Assembly (NCBI GenBank): GCA_016196065.1 | Contig: JACPYL010000008.1 | Location: forward strand, 248,001-312,000 | DNA: 64,000 bases | DNA from: Acidobacteriota bacterium | GTDB taxonomy: Bacteria; Acidobacteriota; Terriglobia; Terriglobales; Acidobacteriaceae | Reading direction: 5' to 3' | Part shown: piece by piece, positions 53,461-63,495 of the stretch | Numbering within the stretch: the stretch's first letter is position 1 | Layout of the letters: every line of letters begins with the position of its first letter | Made by a program: the position numbers and the translations under genes | The notes under the pieces: model-generated | The model's input: only the letters and a program-made list of their open reading frames with translations | What the model was told of the DNA's origin: nothing | The model's database searches: none

Positions 53461-54870
53461 ATGCGCATCGCAGTGGTTGGATCTGGTTATGTAGGGTTGG
53501 TTACAGGGACATGTTTTGCAGAACTCGGGCACGAAGTTGTGCTGGTCGACAATGATGAGAACAAACTGGCGGAACTTCGGGCCGGCAAGGTTCCCATTCA
53601 TGAGCGCTTCCTGAATGAAATGTTGGCGCGGCTGCGCGGCCATCGCATGCGATTCTCAGGCGATCTGGAAAACGCGGTGCGGGAGTGCGACGCGATCTTC
53701 ATCGCGGTCGGAACCCCTCCCACTGACCGGGGAGATGCGGACATGTCGTACGTCGAATCGGTGGCGCGTGAAATCGCGGGCGCGGTGGACAGCTACAAGG
53801 TAGTGGTCGAAAAGAGTACGGTGCCGGTATACACCAGCCAATGGATCCGCACCGTCATCATCCGCAACGGAGCGAGCGCGGCCTCGTTTGATATTGCTTC
53901 CAATCCTGAATTCCTGCGCGAAGGAACGGCGGTCAGCGATTTTCTCTACCCTGACCGCATCGTGGTGGGAGTGGAGAACGAACGCTGCGCCGCCGTACTG
54001 CGGCAGATTTATGAACCGCTGACGAGTGGCGAATATTACCGTCGCGCGGATGCGATCCCGTGCCCGAACGGTGCTGCGAACCCGCCCCGTCTGATCCTCA
54101 CGAGCACGCGCAGCGCGGAATTGATTAAGCATGCTTCGAATGCATTCCTAGCCATGAAGATTTCTTTCATCAATGCGGTGGCGTCAATCTGCGAATCGGT
54201 GGGAGCGAATGTCCAGCAGGTATGCGATGGGGTAGGCGCAGATTCACGGATTGGGCCAGGCTTTCTGAAGCCAGGGATCGGCTACGGAGGATCGTGTTTC
54301 CCCAAAGACTTGCTGGCCTTCCGCGCAGTCGCGAAGGAATGTGGATACGATTTCCGGTTGCTCGACGAAGTCATCCGTATCAACGAAGACCAGCGCCATC
54401 GCTTCTTACGCAAGGTCCGCAGCGTGCTTTGGACATTGCGGGGCAAGCGTTTGGGAGTGCTCGGCCTCGCATTCAAAGGGGGTACGGACGACATCCGCGA
54501 ATCGCCCGGCCTGGCGCTGGTCCAGGAACTGCTCCACGAGGGCTGCCACATTTGCGCCTACGACCCCGCGGCCATGGAGCGCGCCAGGGAGATTCTGCCG
54601 TCGAGCGTCGAATATGCGGACGGACCGTATGCGGCTGCGGCACACGCGGATGCGTTGCTGATCCTGACGGATTGGGAAGAATTTGCAGCGCTGGATCTAG
54701 TCCGCCTGCGAAAGCAGTTGAAATATCCCATTATTCTTGACGGGCGGAACTTGTATGATACTCAAAGCATGTCGGCGCATGGTTTTTCGTATTACAGCGT
54801 GGGCCGCCCGGCGGCGTTGACGGAAGAGGCGGCGGTTGCGGCCGAACCGGCAAGAAGGCAGGTTTCCTGA
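53461..54870 (+). CDS. ugd: UDP-glucose 6-dehydrogenase
   Basis: A 469-residue enzyme that oxidises UDP-glucose to UDP-glucuronate with two NAD+. The NAD motif is VVGSGYVGLVTGTCFAELGH, the catalytic cysteine lies in GIGYGGSCFPKD, and the central and C-terminal domains (NPEFLREGTAV, VLGLAFKGGTDDIRESP) are intact. AAGGAG nine bases upstream supports the ATG. The next gene, five bases away, is a UDP-glucuronate decarboxylase remnant, so the pair would make UDP-xylose for surface glycans. Confidence 0.95.
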   Translation: MRIAVVGSGYVGLVTGTCFAELGHEVVLVDNDENKLAELRAGKVPIHERFLNEMLARLRGHRMRFSGDLENAVRECDAIFIAVGTPPTDRGDADMSYVESVAREIAGAVDSYKVVVEKSTVPVYTSQWIRTVIIRNGASAASFDIASNPEFLREGTAVSDFLYPDRIVVGVENERCAAVLRQIYEPLTSGEYYRRADAIPCPNGAANPPRLILTSTRSAELIKHASNAFLAMKISFINAVASICESVGANVQQVCDGVGADSRIGPGFLKPGIGYGGSCFPKDLLAFRAVAKECGYDFRLLDEVIRINEDQRHRFLRKVRSVLWTLRGKRLGVLGLAFKGGTDDIRESPGLALVQELLHEGCHICAYDPAAMERAREILPSSVEYADGPYAAAAHADALLILTDWEEFAALDLVRLRKQLKYPIILDGRNLYDTQSMSAHGFSYYSVGRPAALTEEAAVAAEPARRQVS

Positions 54871-54874
54871 ACTC

Positions 54875-55830
54875 ATGAAAACGCGGGCTCTGGTCACGGG
54901 AGGAGCAGGCTTCCTCGGTTCACATCTCTGTGATGCTTTGCTGGGAGACGGCTACTCCGTCATCGCCGTCGACAACCTGTTGACAGGACGGCTTTCCAAT
55001 CTCGAACACCTGCGAAATGAATCTCGTTTCGAATTCCTTGAACAGGATGTTTGCAGTCCGATCGAGAGTGGCACGGTCGATTACGTATTTCACTTTGCCA
55101 GCCCCGCTAGCCCGGTGGAATAGCTGTGCACGGAATTGCGACTCTGCGAGTAGGGTCTTACGGCACGTTTGAAGCGCTGGAACTGGCGAAGCGCTACGAC
55201 GCTCGATTTGTCATGGCTTCTACTTCGGAGTGTTACGGTGACCCGCTGGAACATCCTCAAACCGAAAACTATTGGGGACACGTCAATCCAGTTGGGCCGC
55301 GGTCAGTTTATGACGAGGCCAAGCGCTTCTCCGAAGCCGTCACCATGGCGTATCACCGTTATCACAAGGTAAATACCTGCATCCCGCGAATTTTCAACAC
55401 CTATGGACCTCGTATGCAGATCAACGATGGCCGGGTGATTCCCAACTTTATGGCACAGGCACTGCGGGGTGAGAAATTAACCGTCTATGGCGATGGCAGT
55501 CAGACGCGGAGTTTCTGCTACGTGAGTGACGAGATTGAAGGACTGGTGCGCCTGTCGCGATCTTCGGAACACCTGCCGGTAAATATCGGAAATCCCCACG
55601 AGTTCACCATCCTGGAATGTGCGCGGCAAATCATTGACGTCAGCGATTCGGCGAGCAAGATTCAATTGGAACCATTGCCGCTCGATGATCCGAAGCAACG
55701 ATGTCCGGATATTTCCAAGGCGCGGCGATTGCTGGGCTGGGAACCGAAAGTAGATCTGGCGCAGGGGCTGAAGTTGTCGCTGGCCTATTTTCGTAAGGAA
55801 GTACAACTGACCAGCGGTGCCGTGCGCTAG
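54875..55830 (+). pseudogene. UDP-glucuronate decarboxylase (UXS-like), frameshifted
   Basis: An extended-SDR sugar-nucleotide enzyme split in two frames. Frame one (54875-55123) starts MKTRALVTGGAGFLGSHL and ends [11 protein letters not shown] plus TAG. Frame two (from 55126) resumes with [20 protein letters not shown], then [12 protein letters not shown] and the YDEAK catalytic motif. Adding one base after GAATA near 55121 removes the stop and gives [11 protein letters not shown], restoring a 318-residue protein. A one-base loss is thus the simplest cause. It may be a true mutation or a sequencing error. The rest of both halves is undamaged. Confidence 0.85.
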
Positions 55831-56930
55831 CGCGGCATCTCATCGAGAGTGGGACCGGCAGCGAGTTGCGCCAGGAGGCGCAGGATTTCTTCGCGTTCGG
55901 CCTCACTGTCAAACGTGAAGCGCACGCCCATTCCAAATCCAGGATGAACAGCCTGTACCTGACCCCGAATCTTCAGTTTCATGTCCGCCGTGCGAACCAC
56001 GATCTCAACGGAAGGCTGGCCGGAAAGAGGGGACGGCATCTCCACGTAACAGCCGCCTTCGCTTACGTCAGACAATGTGCAGCGCATCGGTACGCTGCTG
56101 CCCGCGCGGTAGAGTTCCGCGCCCAGCTTACAGGCGAAGCGGCGCTCGCCACGACGATTCCCAGCTAGTCCGGGCTTGTTTGCTTCCGGCCGTGGTTGCG
56201 AACCTTGGGGCGTGACGGGACGCGCAGGCGGTGCATCCTTGTCTGGAGCGGACCGAAAACTATTCTGCAGGAGCCACTCGTGCATGAGCCGGCGCGAGGA
56301 CTGGGGAACATCCACGAAGCGGATTCCGGTACGGCCCGCCGCATCCTGCCAGGCCACTTCTCCGGAGAGGCGTACCGGTTTCTGTTGTCCGGGAAGAGCA
56401 AACTGAAAATACACTTTACCGGCGGGAGGCAGAGGATCTCCGCTCCGCAATGAGGTACCGCCATCGCTGAGATCCACGATGGTTCCACTGCCATCTTCCT
56501 TGCCTGGATAGGCAACCGTGGTCGGTGAATTCAGCGGAATGCGAGGGCCGCGTCGCCGCTCGCGACGCATCAAGCCTCGGGCCGCGCGCAGGCTGAGCCG
56601 AATCCGATCGATGGAGAGTGGCCGGTAGAGAACAAAATTTGCGCCCAGTCCAAAAAGTGGGCGAGCGCTGAAGTCCGCGTCGAGGATCGCGATGAGAAGC
56701 GTCTTCCGACTCTTGGTATGAGTCTGGCGCAGCTTGGCCACAAATTCTTCAGAGCTCTGGTCAGCCCGATAGTCAAGGATGACTGCGTCGAACGTGTCTT
56801 TATGCAGGCGTTCCAGTCCGCGGGAAATGGAGGGCGTGTGCTCCGCCGCAATGTCCATTTCCGTGAGTACGGTGCTCAGCAAGTTTGCCGAGTCCTGGTC
56901 CGGACACACCACAAGAACGCGCAAATCCAT
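55827..56930 (-). CDS. Receiver-like / PilZ / PilZ protein
   Basis: A 367-residue cytoplasmic protein. The N-terminal 120 residues form a receiver-like fold ([18 protein letters not shown] with a possible phospho-aspartate, and YRPLSIDRI where KP is replaced). Two PilZ domains follow: about 125-220 ([26 protein letters not shown]) and about 265-355 ([29 protein letters not shown]). R-x3-R and D/N-x-S-x-x-G c-di-GMP signatures are seen in both. It probably responds to c-di-GMP. It is convergent, with a four-base overlap, with the UXS remnant, and lies upstream of the pilin region. Confidence 0.85.
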   Translation of the reverse strand: MDLRVLVVCPDQDSANLLSTVLTEMDIAAEHTPSISRGLERLHKDTFDAVILDYRADQSSEEFVAKLRQTHTKSRKTLLIAILDADFSARPLFGLGANFVLYRPLSIDRIRLSLRAARGLMRRERRRGPRIPLNSPTTVAYPGKEDGSGTIVDLSDGGTSLRSGDPLPPAGKVYFQFALPGQQKPVRLSGEVAWQDAAGRTGIRFVDVPQSSRRLMHEWLLQNSFRSAPDKDAPPARPVTPQGSQPRPEANKPGLAGNRRGERRFACKLGAELYRAGSSVPMRCTLSDVSEGGCYVEMPSPLSGQPSVEIVVRTADMKLKIRGQVQAVHPGFGMGVRFTFDSEAEREEILRLLAQLAAGPTLDEMPR

Positions 56931-57084
56931 GATGTCAGCATCCTAGGGGGCACGCGGAGGTAACGACAAGTTACCTGTGTCATGAGGAAACTTTCGTCAT
57001 CTGGACTTTCTTACCGCCGGGTCTAAGCTGACCGTATGTGCAACCCCCGCTTGCACGTCGATCTCAACCCCAGGAACTCCTAAC

Positions 57085-57513
57085 ATGGCAACCAAGACCG
57101 GCAATTGGATGATGGCAGTTGGCGCACTCATCGTGTTTATGGGTTTGTGCTTCCTGCCTGCAGCGTTCGGGCCCGATGCAGACCGAACCATGCTGGGCGC
57201 CGGATTCGTGGTCGTATCCATGGGATTGCTGACGATATCGTCGGGATTCTATGTCAAGGCGCGGAACATGGAAGGCCCCGCGGAACCGGCGAGCGGGTCG
57301 GCGAATGCCAAGCGAACGCGCGGGAAAGCGATTTGCGATCAGTGTGGCGAGGATGAACCCGTCATCCAGTGCCGGGTGCATCAGCTGCATTTGTGTGCCA
57401 ACTGCTTAAGCGCACACTACGACTTCCGCTCGTGTGCGTATGTCCCGAGTACAAGGCGCGGCGTAACGGCCAAAGCGCATGCGGCCGGTTCCTCACAGAC
57501 CAGCAACGCCTAA
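57085..57513 (+). CDS. Small membrane protein with cysteine/histidine zinc motif
   Basis: A 142-residue protein. Two transmembrane helices (about 8-28 and 36-56) are followed by a soluble tail. A B-box-like CxxC set lies at about residues 85-112 (CDQCGEDEPVIQC ... HQLHLCANC ... H ... SCAYVPS), which could bind one or two zinc ions. The family was not recognised. AGGAA before the ATG gives a plausible start. It stands between the PilZ protein and the pilin operon. Confidence 0.65.
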   Translation: MATKTGNWMMAVGALIVFMGLCFLPAAFGPDADRTMLGAGFVVVSMGLLTISSGFYVKARNMEGPAEPASGSANAKRTRGKAICDQCGEDEPVIQCRVHQLHLCANCLSAHYDFRSCAYVPSTRRGVTAKAHAAGSSQTSNA

Positions 57514-57717
57514 ACTTTTGTAACCTCCTGCCGATTACATCTCCAAAGGACAGTGTGCGAAGGTGCGGTGTACCCCGGTACTTTGACCGATGCCCCATTG
57601 GTCCCTACCATCACCGTAGTTATCCCCCATGTTGAGAGCGGTCCGAAAGGATTGCGCTTGGCGTGGGCGAAATTCTATTTGCAGACAACGAGTGAGAAAG
57701 CGGCTTCGGCAACGCTT
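57514..57717. other. Leader of the pilin operon
   Basis: 204 bases with no gene or clear regulatory structure. The pilin frame stays open upstream to 57553 but has no prepilin-like sequence there. Confidence 0.4.
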
Positions 57718-58377
57718 ATGAAAAGCCTGCGAACCAATCGATCGCGTCGGACCAGTGGCTTCAGTCTGCTGGAAATGGCCATGGTGCTGGCGCTGATAAT
57801 CATCATGGCTACCATTTCGTTCATGAGTCTGCAACCGATGTTACGGCAGCAGCGCCTGAACAATTCTTACAACCTGGTGCTGGGCGCAATGCGACAGGCG
57901 CGGGATAACTCGGTCGCGCAGCGCACTTCCTACGTAGTCATCCTGGACAGTTCGACCTTGCCGCACAAGATTACGGTCTCGCCCACGTTTTCAGGTCCGC
58001 AGGGGATTCAGAGTACGGTCACCTATACCTTTCCGAGCGATGTGCAGTTCAAGGCGGAAGCGGGCATTCCGACTGCCGCCAACAAAACGCCGGATGGTTT
58101 TGGAACCGGGGCGCAGGCGATTGATTTCGGATACACGGGCCAGGGAGCGGGTGTAGGCGGTCAGAATCGAATTTATTTTTGTCCGGACGGTTCCGCGCAG
58201 GACGCAGCCGGCGGTGTAGGCCAGTGCTCGGGCAATCTCAACGGTGGCGTGGTCTATATTTCGCGCCCCGGAGAGTTAATGAGTTCACGCGCGATCACGG
58301 TGTGGGGAGGGACGGGTCGCATGCGCGGGTGGCGACTCTATCCCGGTGGAGGAGGTCCAACATGGCAACGACAGTAG
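57718..58377 (+). CDS. Type IV pilus minor pilin, FimT/GspH-like
   Basis: A 219-residue prepilin. A short basic leader (MKSLRTNRSRRTSG) ends at the prepilin peptidase site G-FSLLEMAMVLALIIIMATI, with the +5 glutamate present. A long hydrophobic helix follows. The rest resembles the FimT/GspH beta domain. It starts the minor-pilin operon. The chosen ATG is close to the leader, although no strong ribosome-binding site is visible. The end overlaps the next gene by 16 bases. Confidence 0.82.
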   Translation: MKSLRTNRSRRTSGFSLLEMAMVLALIIIMATISFMSLQPMLRQQRLNNSYNLVLGAMRQARDNSVAQRTSYVVILDSSTLPHKITVSPTFSGPQGIQSTVTYTFPSDVQFKAEAGIPTAANKTPDGFGTGAQAIDFGYTGQGAGVGGQNRIYFCPDGSAQDAAGGVGQCSGNLNGGVVYISRPGELMSSRAITVWGGTGRMRGWRLYPGGGGPTWQRQ

Positions 58378-58955
58378 AAGTGGAAAACAAGCCGGCAGCC
58401 GAGGTTCGCAGATCGCAAAGCGGATTTTCGCTGCTCGAAGTGGTCATCTCCATGGCAATTCTCACCATCGGGCTGGTCAGTCTCTTGGGCGTGTTCGGCA
58501 TTGCGATGGCGGCGACGCAGGACTCACAGCAAGACATGATCGCGAAGCAACTGGCCAACGAAGCGGTCGAGAGTATTGTCACTGCGCGCAATACCGCCCA
58601 ATTGCAATGGAGCGATATCCAGAACGTGTCCGATGGCGGCATCTTTCTGAATAATTATCAGCAGATGTTCGTGGCCGGCGCGGACGGCGTGCTGGGAACG
58701 GCAGACGACATCTCGGGTGGCGTCTATCAGAAACTTACCGAACCGGGCCCGGACGGAATCTACGGGACCTCGGATGACATCAAGCTTCCCCTGTCGAACT
58801 ACCAGCGCAAGATTGAGATTCAGCCAGTGACGGACGCAAGTGGAAACGTCGTGGCCTCGCTGCGCGCTGTCAACGTGACGATCCAGTACAACACACCGCG
58901 GTTGCAGTCTTCGAAGACGTATGTACTGACATCGTTTGTTTCGCAGTTCCGGTAA
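58362..58955 (+). CDS. Type IV pilus minor pilin, PilV-like
   Basis: A 197-residue prepilin. The leader contains a SQSG-FSLLEVVISMAIL cleavage site with +5 glutamate and a hydrophobic helix. Two repeats in the globular part (GADGVLGTADDISGG and GPDGIYGTSDDIKL) look like calcium-binding loops. GGAGGAGG before the ATG makes the start strong. It probably forms part of the pilus tip complex with the neighbouring PilW- and PilX-like proteins. Confidence 0.85.
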   Translation: MATTVEVENKPAAEVRRSQSGFSLLEVVISMAILTIGLVSLLGVFGIAMAATQDSQQDMIAKQLANEAVESIVTARNTAQLQWSDIQNVSDGGIFLNNYQQMFVAGADGVLGTADDISGGVYQKLTEPGPDGIYGTSDDIKLPLSNYQRKIEIQPVTDASGNVVASLRAVNVTIQYNTPRLQSSKTYVLTSFVSQFR

Positions 58956-58966
58956 TAAGGGGGAAT

Positions 58967-60124
58967 ATGCAACGCCGAGTCAAGATCCGCAACCAAGGTT
59001 TCACCTTGCTGGAAATGATGATCGCGATGGCACTGGGAGCCGTTGTGCTGGCCGCGGCGGTGGAGATGTTCAGCAAGAGCCTGGGCGCCACGTGGCTGGT
59101 TTCACAGCGCGCGGAAATGCAACAGGACTTTCGCGCTGCCGCCAACATGCTGACCAAGGACGCCAGCATGGCGGGCTCGGGCATGGGCAACAACGTCCAA
59201 GTCGCATTGCCCTCGGGCAACGGCGTGCAAGTTCCTGTGTACGGCTGTGACCAGACGCCGAAGTGCTACATCAACGGCAGCGCGGTGGCGTATCCGACGC
59301 AGGTCGTCGGTGGCGTCAATGTCCCTTACATGTATGGATTGATGCCGGGATCGCAGTTCGGCCCCATCATCAATGCGGCAGCCGGAGCAACCGACGTACT
59401 CACGGTCGTGAATGCGGACACAAATTTTCTACTCAGTTGCTATTCGGTGAGCGTGACCAGTGCCACGGTGGTGAAGTTTACTTTGAATAATCCCTTGCCC
59501 GTCACTTGCATTGTGCCAGCACCGTTGACAGCGCCACAGGCCATCAACGATCCAGTCATGGGTCTGACGCCGGGCGACCTGGTGCAGTTTCAAGTCACGA
59601 TCGGGGCGGGAGCGGGAGCAACCAGTTCCACAGTGGTGGGAGAAGTAACGAACGTTACGCAAACTTCCGCCAATACCTGGGACGTCGCGTTTGCGGCGGG
59701 TGATCCGCTGCGCATGAATCAGCCTACCGCCGCCGCTGGCAGCATCAAGCAGATCGTAGGCGGCGCCGGATCCGGCACACGTATCAACGTGATTTCGTAC
59801 TACATCGACAACAGCATCGTTCCTCCCCGCTTGATGCGGCAGACGAGCGGACACTCACCCATTCCGGTGGCAGAGAACGTCGTCTTCCTGCAATTCAGCT
59901 ACGACCTCTACAACTTCAATACCGGGGCCGTATTAACCGAACAGGCAGACGGCGGTAAGTCGCAGAACCTAACTCCCAACCAGATCACGAAGATCAATAT
60001 CATGCACATGAGCATCAACAGCACGCTCCAGGGAAGCGGCGGCTATCAGGGTCTGGATCTTCAGACCTCGGTAAGCGCACGCGATCTGACATTCAAGAAC
60101 GACTATCCCCTGTCGTCGCCGTAG
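58967..60124 (+). CDS. Type IV pilus minor pilin, PilW-like
   Basis: A 385-residue prepilin. The cleavage site is NQG-FTLLEMMIAMALGAVVL with +5 glutamate. The large globular domain is rich in glycine and valine and fits PilW-type proteins. The gene follows pilV after 11 bases. It is expected at the pilus base or tip in the inner membrane before assembly. Confidence 0.82.
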   Translation: MQRRVKIRNQGFTLLEMMIAMALGAVVLAAAVEMFSKSLGATWLVSQRAEMQQDFRAAANMLTKDASMAGSGMGNNVQVALPSGNGVQVPVYGCDQTPKCYINGSAVAYPTQVVGGVNVPYMYGLMPGSQFGPIINAAAGATDVLTVVNADTNFLLSCYSVSVTSATVVKFTLNNPLPVTCIVPAPLTAPQAINDPVMGLTPGDLVQFQVTIGAGAGATSSTVVGEVTNVTQTSANTWDVAFAAGDPLRMNQPTAAAGSIKQIVGGAGSGTRINVISYYIDNSIVPPRLMRQTSGHSPIPVAENVVFLQFSYDLYNFNTGAVLTEQADGGKSQNLTPNQITKINIMHMSINSTLQGSGGYQGLDLQTSVSARDLTFKNDYPLSSP

Positions 60125-60190
60125 AGCGAGAACCGCCCCCAGGGAAGTTGGCGTGGCCAATTCATGCGCGGAAATATCAGGAGTTCAACG

Positions 60191-63100
60191 ATGAGAAGCA
60201 CGAAACTTCATTCACGAGGATTCACGCTGATTGCAAGTTTGCTGTTGTTGCTGCTCTTGTCGGGCATTGCCATCGGTCTGATGATGATGGTCAATACCGA
60301 AGGCAAGGTGGGCGGAGTTGACTTGCAGAACAACGTCGCGTACCACAACGCCGAGGGCGGCATCGAGAAGATGACGTCGGACCTGGCGGCCACCTTCCGG
60401 TCCGCGCAGTCGCCGCAGCCCAGTGATATTTGCGCGTTGAGCGCCTTGCAGCCAACGATCGCGGGAGTGACCTGGAAGGACTATCAGGTACAACCGGCGT
60501 CGGGTTGCTCCGCGGCTCTGACCAACCAGTATGGACAGATTCAGTCGGGACCGAACCAGGGCTTGTGGGCACAGATCATTCCGGTAACGATGCTGGCGAC
60601 CGCCGCACAAGCGGGCGGACAAGAAGTCAGCATGATGCGCAACGCACAAGTCGCGCTCATCCCGGTATTTCAGTTTGGCGTTTTCTCCGAGAGCGACCTG
60701 TCCTTCTTCAGCGGTCCGAACTTTGATTTTGCGGGACGCGTCCACACCAATAACGATTTGTATCCCGAAGTTGGCAACGGCAGCACGCTGACGTTTCACG
60801 ACAAAGTGACTGTCTTCGGCAACGTAGTGCGAGCGCAGCTGGCGAACGGGTTTCCGACCAACGCGAACTATGCGGGTACGGTGCTGATGCCGACCGCAGC
60901 CCAGGGTTGCGACGCCGGCAGGCCAGCTTGCCGGGCACTCAGCTTGACGGAAGGCAGCGTGACTGGCGCGGGAGGCAATCCGCCGCAATCGGGGAACAAC
61001 ACCGGCTGGCCGACGGTTTCGCTGAGCAACTACAACTCGGAAATCGTAAACGGCAACTTCGGCATCACGCCTCCGGGCGGCACGGGTGCTAAGAACCTGC
61101 AACTTCCGTTTGTGAACGGAACCGCGCAACCTTTCGAAATCATTCGCCGTCCGCGAGCCGGTGATTCTTCAGGACTCGCATCATCGCGCGAATACAACAT
61201 GGCGCAGATTCATGTGTTGCTCTCCGACGATCCCGCGGACCTTCCAGGGGGCGGCGGCGATGCGGAGAACGTGCGCCTGGCCAACGTGCCGGGCAGCAAC
61301 CAGTTTGGCATCGCGGCATCCTATCCCGCGGGCTTGCCTGGATTGGCGGTGGGGGCGAGTTACAACACTTATTTCGCAAGCGGTTCCACGGCGATCCCGG
61401 ATAACTCGACTTGCACGGCAGCCTCGCCGGGTGGACCGACGTGTCCGCCTCTGAACACGACCGCCGCTGCGACACCGTTGTTGTTCGACTGGCCTTTGGC
61501 TCCGGCTAATCCTGCTCCTGGAGCGCAGACACTGGTTCCTGCGGGAGCGCCTAATGTGTTTGCGGGCGGTGCGCCTGCACCGGTCGTCACACTTTGCCCT
61601 CCGGGAAACTTGAACGTCGCGCCACCGGCTGGATGCCCGGTTACCAACCCACCGTATCCGTACGAAGTCACAGCGAACCTGGACAAGGCTGCAACTTGGA
61701 ACATGTTGGACGGCTACCTGCGCGTGGAATACAAAGATGCTGCCGGCGCATGGCACGCGGTAACGAACGAATGGTTGCGGCTGGGCTTTGCAAGAGGCCC
61801 GCTGCCTCCGACCGCTCCGGGAGCGAACCCGGTGCATCCAACCGCAATTCTGCTTCTGCAAGCGCCAGCGGATCGCAATGGCGATGGTGCCATCGATGCC
61901 GATGGCCTGGCCCCGGTCTGCACGAAAACGAACGCCCCGACGGTGCCGACCAAGTGCATTCAATGGAATTATGGGCGTCCGCCTGAGGTCATTAAAGAAA
62001 CCAACAGCACCAGCCCGTACGTCGAACTCACCAACGGCGGCGCGAACACCGGGATCACTAGGAACAACTGGTATCCAATCAACCTTTACGATACCCGTGA
62101 AGGCGAACCGCGCGACGTGGCGGCGGGCAACAACTCGTGCTCTGCGGCGGGCGTGCTCAATGCCGTTGAAATCGATACCGGCAACCTGAAGAGATGGCTC
62201 TGGGGAGCGATTGGAGCAAGCGGCACCAACGTCGACTTCCTGGCCCAGAACGGATGGGTGTTGTACTTCTCCGATCGGCGGGGCATGTTAAAGAACCCGA
62301 ATCCGCCGTACAACGGGATTGAAAAATCGGGAGACTCCGGGCTCGAGGACGTGATCAATTCAGCTTCGGCGGGCGGCGTACCCGATGGCGTTTTGGACCC
62401 GATCGCGCCGGGCAAGAAGTTCTCCGCAGAAGATGCCAGCCAGAACAAGCTTCCTGATTTCTATGGCCCGGCGAACATCGGCCTGGGTTTCTACAACGGT
62501 GCCATCAACATCAACGGCCAGATCATCGGCGCGGTGCCGGACAACCCGTATCTTCCGCGCATCAATGCCTGTCTGACAACAGGGCGCAAGAACTGGGTGA
62601 GCGGCGCACGTCACGCGCTCAAACTGGTGGATGGTTCACTGGGCAACGTGCCGTTGCGTACCGATAACACCGGAGGATTTACGGTGGCTTCGGAGAATCC
62701 TGTCTACGTGCAGGGCAACTACAACTCCAACGCCGCGGACCCGACCTGGGGCGGTGGCGCGGACGTCGGCGGACATGCGGCCGCCGCGGTCATCGCGGAC
62801 ACCGTGACGCTGCTCTCAAACAATTGGACGGATCTGAACAGCATGGCGAACCCGACCACGGTCGGAAATCGCAATGCGGCGACCACCTACTACCGCCTGG
62901 CAATCGCAGGCGGCAAGAACCAGAACTTTCCGAAGCCGGCCTGGGGTGCGAATGACTATGGCACTGACGGCGGCACGCACAACTTCCTGCGCTATCTGGA
63001 AAACTGGGGCGGACAGACTCTGAACTACAAGGGTTCGCTGGTCAGCCTCTACTATTCGACTTACAACACGGGCGTCTTCAAATGCTGTACCACGGTCTAC

Positions 63101-63232
63101 TCGCCGCCGGTGCGTAATTACAGTTTTGACGCTGACTTCGCATTGCCGTCAGGACTGCCACCGGGAACACCGTTGTTCCGCGATGTGGACACGCTCGGAT
63201 ACCGCCAGATGTTCGCAGTGCGTGACAAGTAG
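60191..63232 (+). CDS. Giant PilX-like prepilin-type protein, copy 1
   Basis: A 1013-residue protein. The N-terminus SRG-FTLIASLLLLLLLSGIA is a PilX-type prepilin start without the +5 glutamate (alanine instead), as in PilX proteins. The N-terminal 150 residues are PilX-like. The remainder, about 800 residues, is a large beta-rich domain with motifs such as DFAGRVHTNNDLYP and LQGSGGYQGL-like runs, far larger than PilX elsewhere (about 180 residues). AGGAG seven bases upstream supports the ATG. A second copy follows at 63496. Confidence 0.82.
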   Translation: MRSTKLHSRGFTLIASLLLLLLLSGIAIGLMMMVNTEGKVGGVDLQNNVAYHNAEGGIEKMTSDLAATFRSAQSPQPSDICALSALQPTIAGVTWKDYQVQPASGCSAALTNQYGQIQSGPNQGLWAQIIPVTMLATAAQAGGQEVSMMRNAQVALIPVFQFGVFSESDLSFFSGPNFDFAGRVHTNNDLYPEVGNGSTLTFHDKVTVFGNVVRAQLANGFPTNANYAGTVLMPTAAQGCDAGRPACRALSLTEGSVTGAGGNPPQSGNNTGWPTVSLSNYNSEIVNGNFGITPPGGTGAKNLQLPFVNGTAQPFEIIRRPRAGDSSGLASSREYNMAQIHVLLSDDPADLPGGGGDAENVRLANVPGSNQFGIAASYPAGLPGLAVGASYNTYFASGSTAIPDNSTCTAASPGGPTCPPLNTTAAATPLLFDWPLAPANPAPGAQTLVPAGAPNVFAGGAPAPVVTLCPPGNLNVAPPAGCPVTNPPYPYEVTANLDKAATWNMLDGYLRVEYKDAAGAWHAVTNEWLRLGFARGPLPPTAPGANPVHPTAILLLQAPADRNGDGAIDADGLAPVCTKTNAPTVPTKCIQWNYGRPPEVIKETNSTSPYVELTNGGANTGITRNNWYPINLYDTREGEPRDVAAGNNSCSAAGVLNAVEIDTGNLKRWLWGAIGASGTNVDFLAQNGWVLYFSDRRGMLKNPNPPYNGIEKSGDSGLEDVINSASAGGVPDGVLDPIAPGKKFSAEDASQNKLPDFYGPANIGLGFYNGAININGQIIGAVPDNPYLPRINACLTTGRKNWVSGARHALKLVDGSLGNVPLRTDNTGGFTVASENPVYVQGNYNSNAADPTWGGGADVGGHAAAAVIADTVTLLSNNWTDLNSMANPTTVGNRNAATTYYRLAIAGGKNQNFPKPAWGANDYGTDGGTHNFLRYLENWGGQTLNYKGSLVSLYYSTYNTGVFKCCTTVYSPPVRNYSFDADFALPSGLPPGTPLFRDVDTLGYRQMFAVRDK

Positions 63233-63352
63233 TTGGGTGCGCGTAGAAAGCCCTGTGATGAGGTGGAATGTCAGGAAAGAGTTAAGGTACAACTTCCGCC
63301 GGCACGATAGGTTTCCTCCACCGCCGGCTACGTTTGACCCGCTGAGGATCCG

Positions 63353-63375
63353 GGAGCAGGCCGCCAACCTGCTCC
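63353..63375 (+). terminator. Hairpin after PilX-like copy 1
   Basis: GGAGCAGG (63353-63360) and CCTGCTCC (63368-63375) form a perfect eight-bp stem with a seven-base loop. No T tract follows. It lies in the 263-base gap between the two PilX-like genes. Confidence 0.35.
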
Positions 63376-63495
63376 GGGACTCCCACGATTGCAAATCCAC
63401 AAACTTTCGTAACTCTGTGAATAACTGAGGTTTGCGGGTATCTATTGGCAGGCGAGGCAAGTGCCGATCTAATAGAAGACGACACTAACTAGGCC

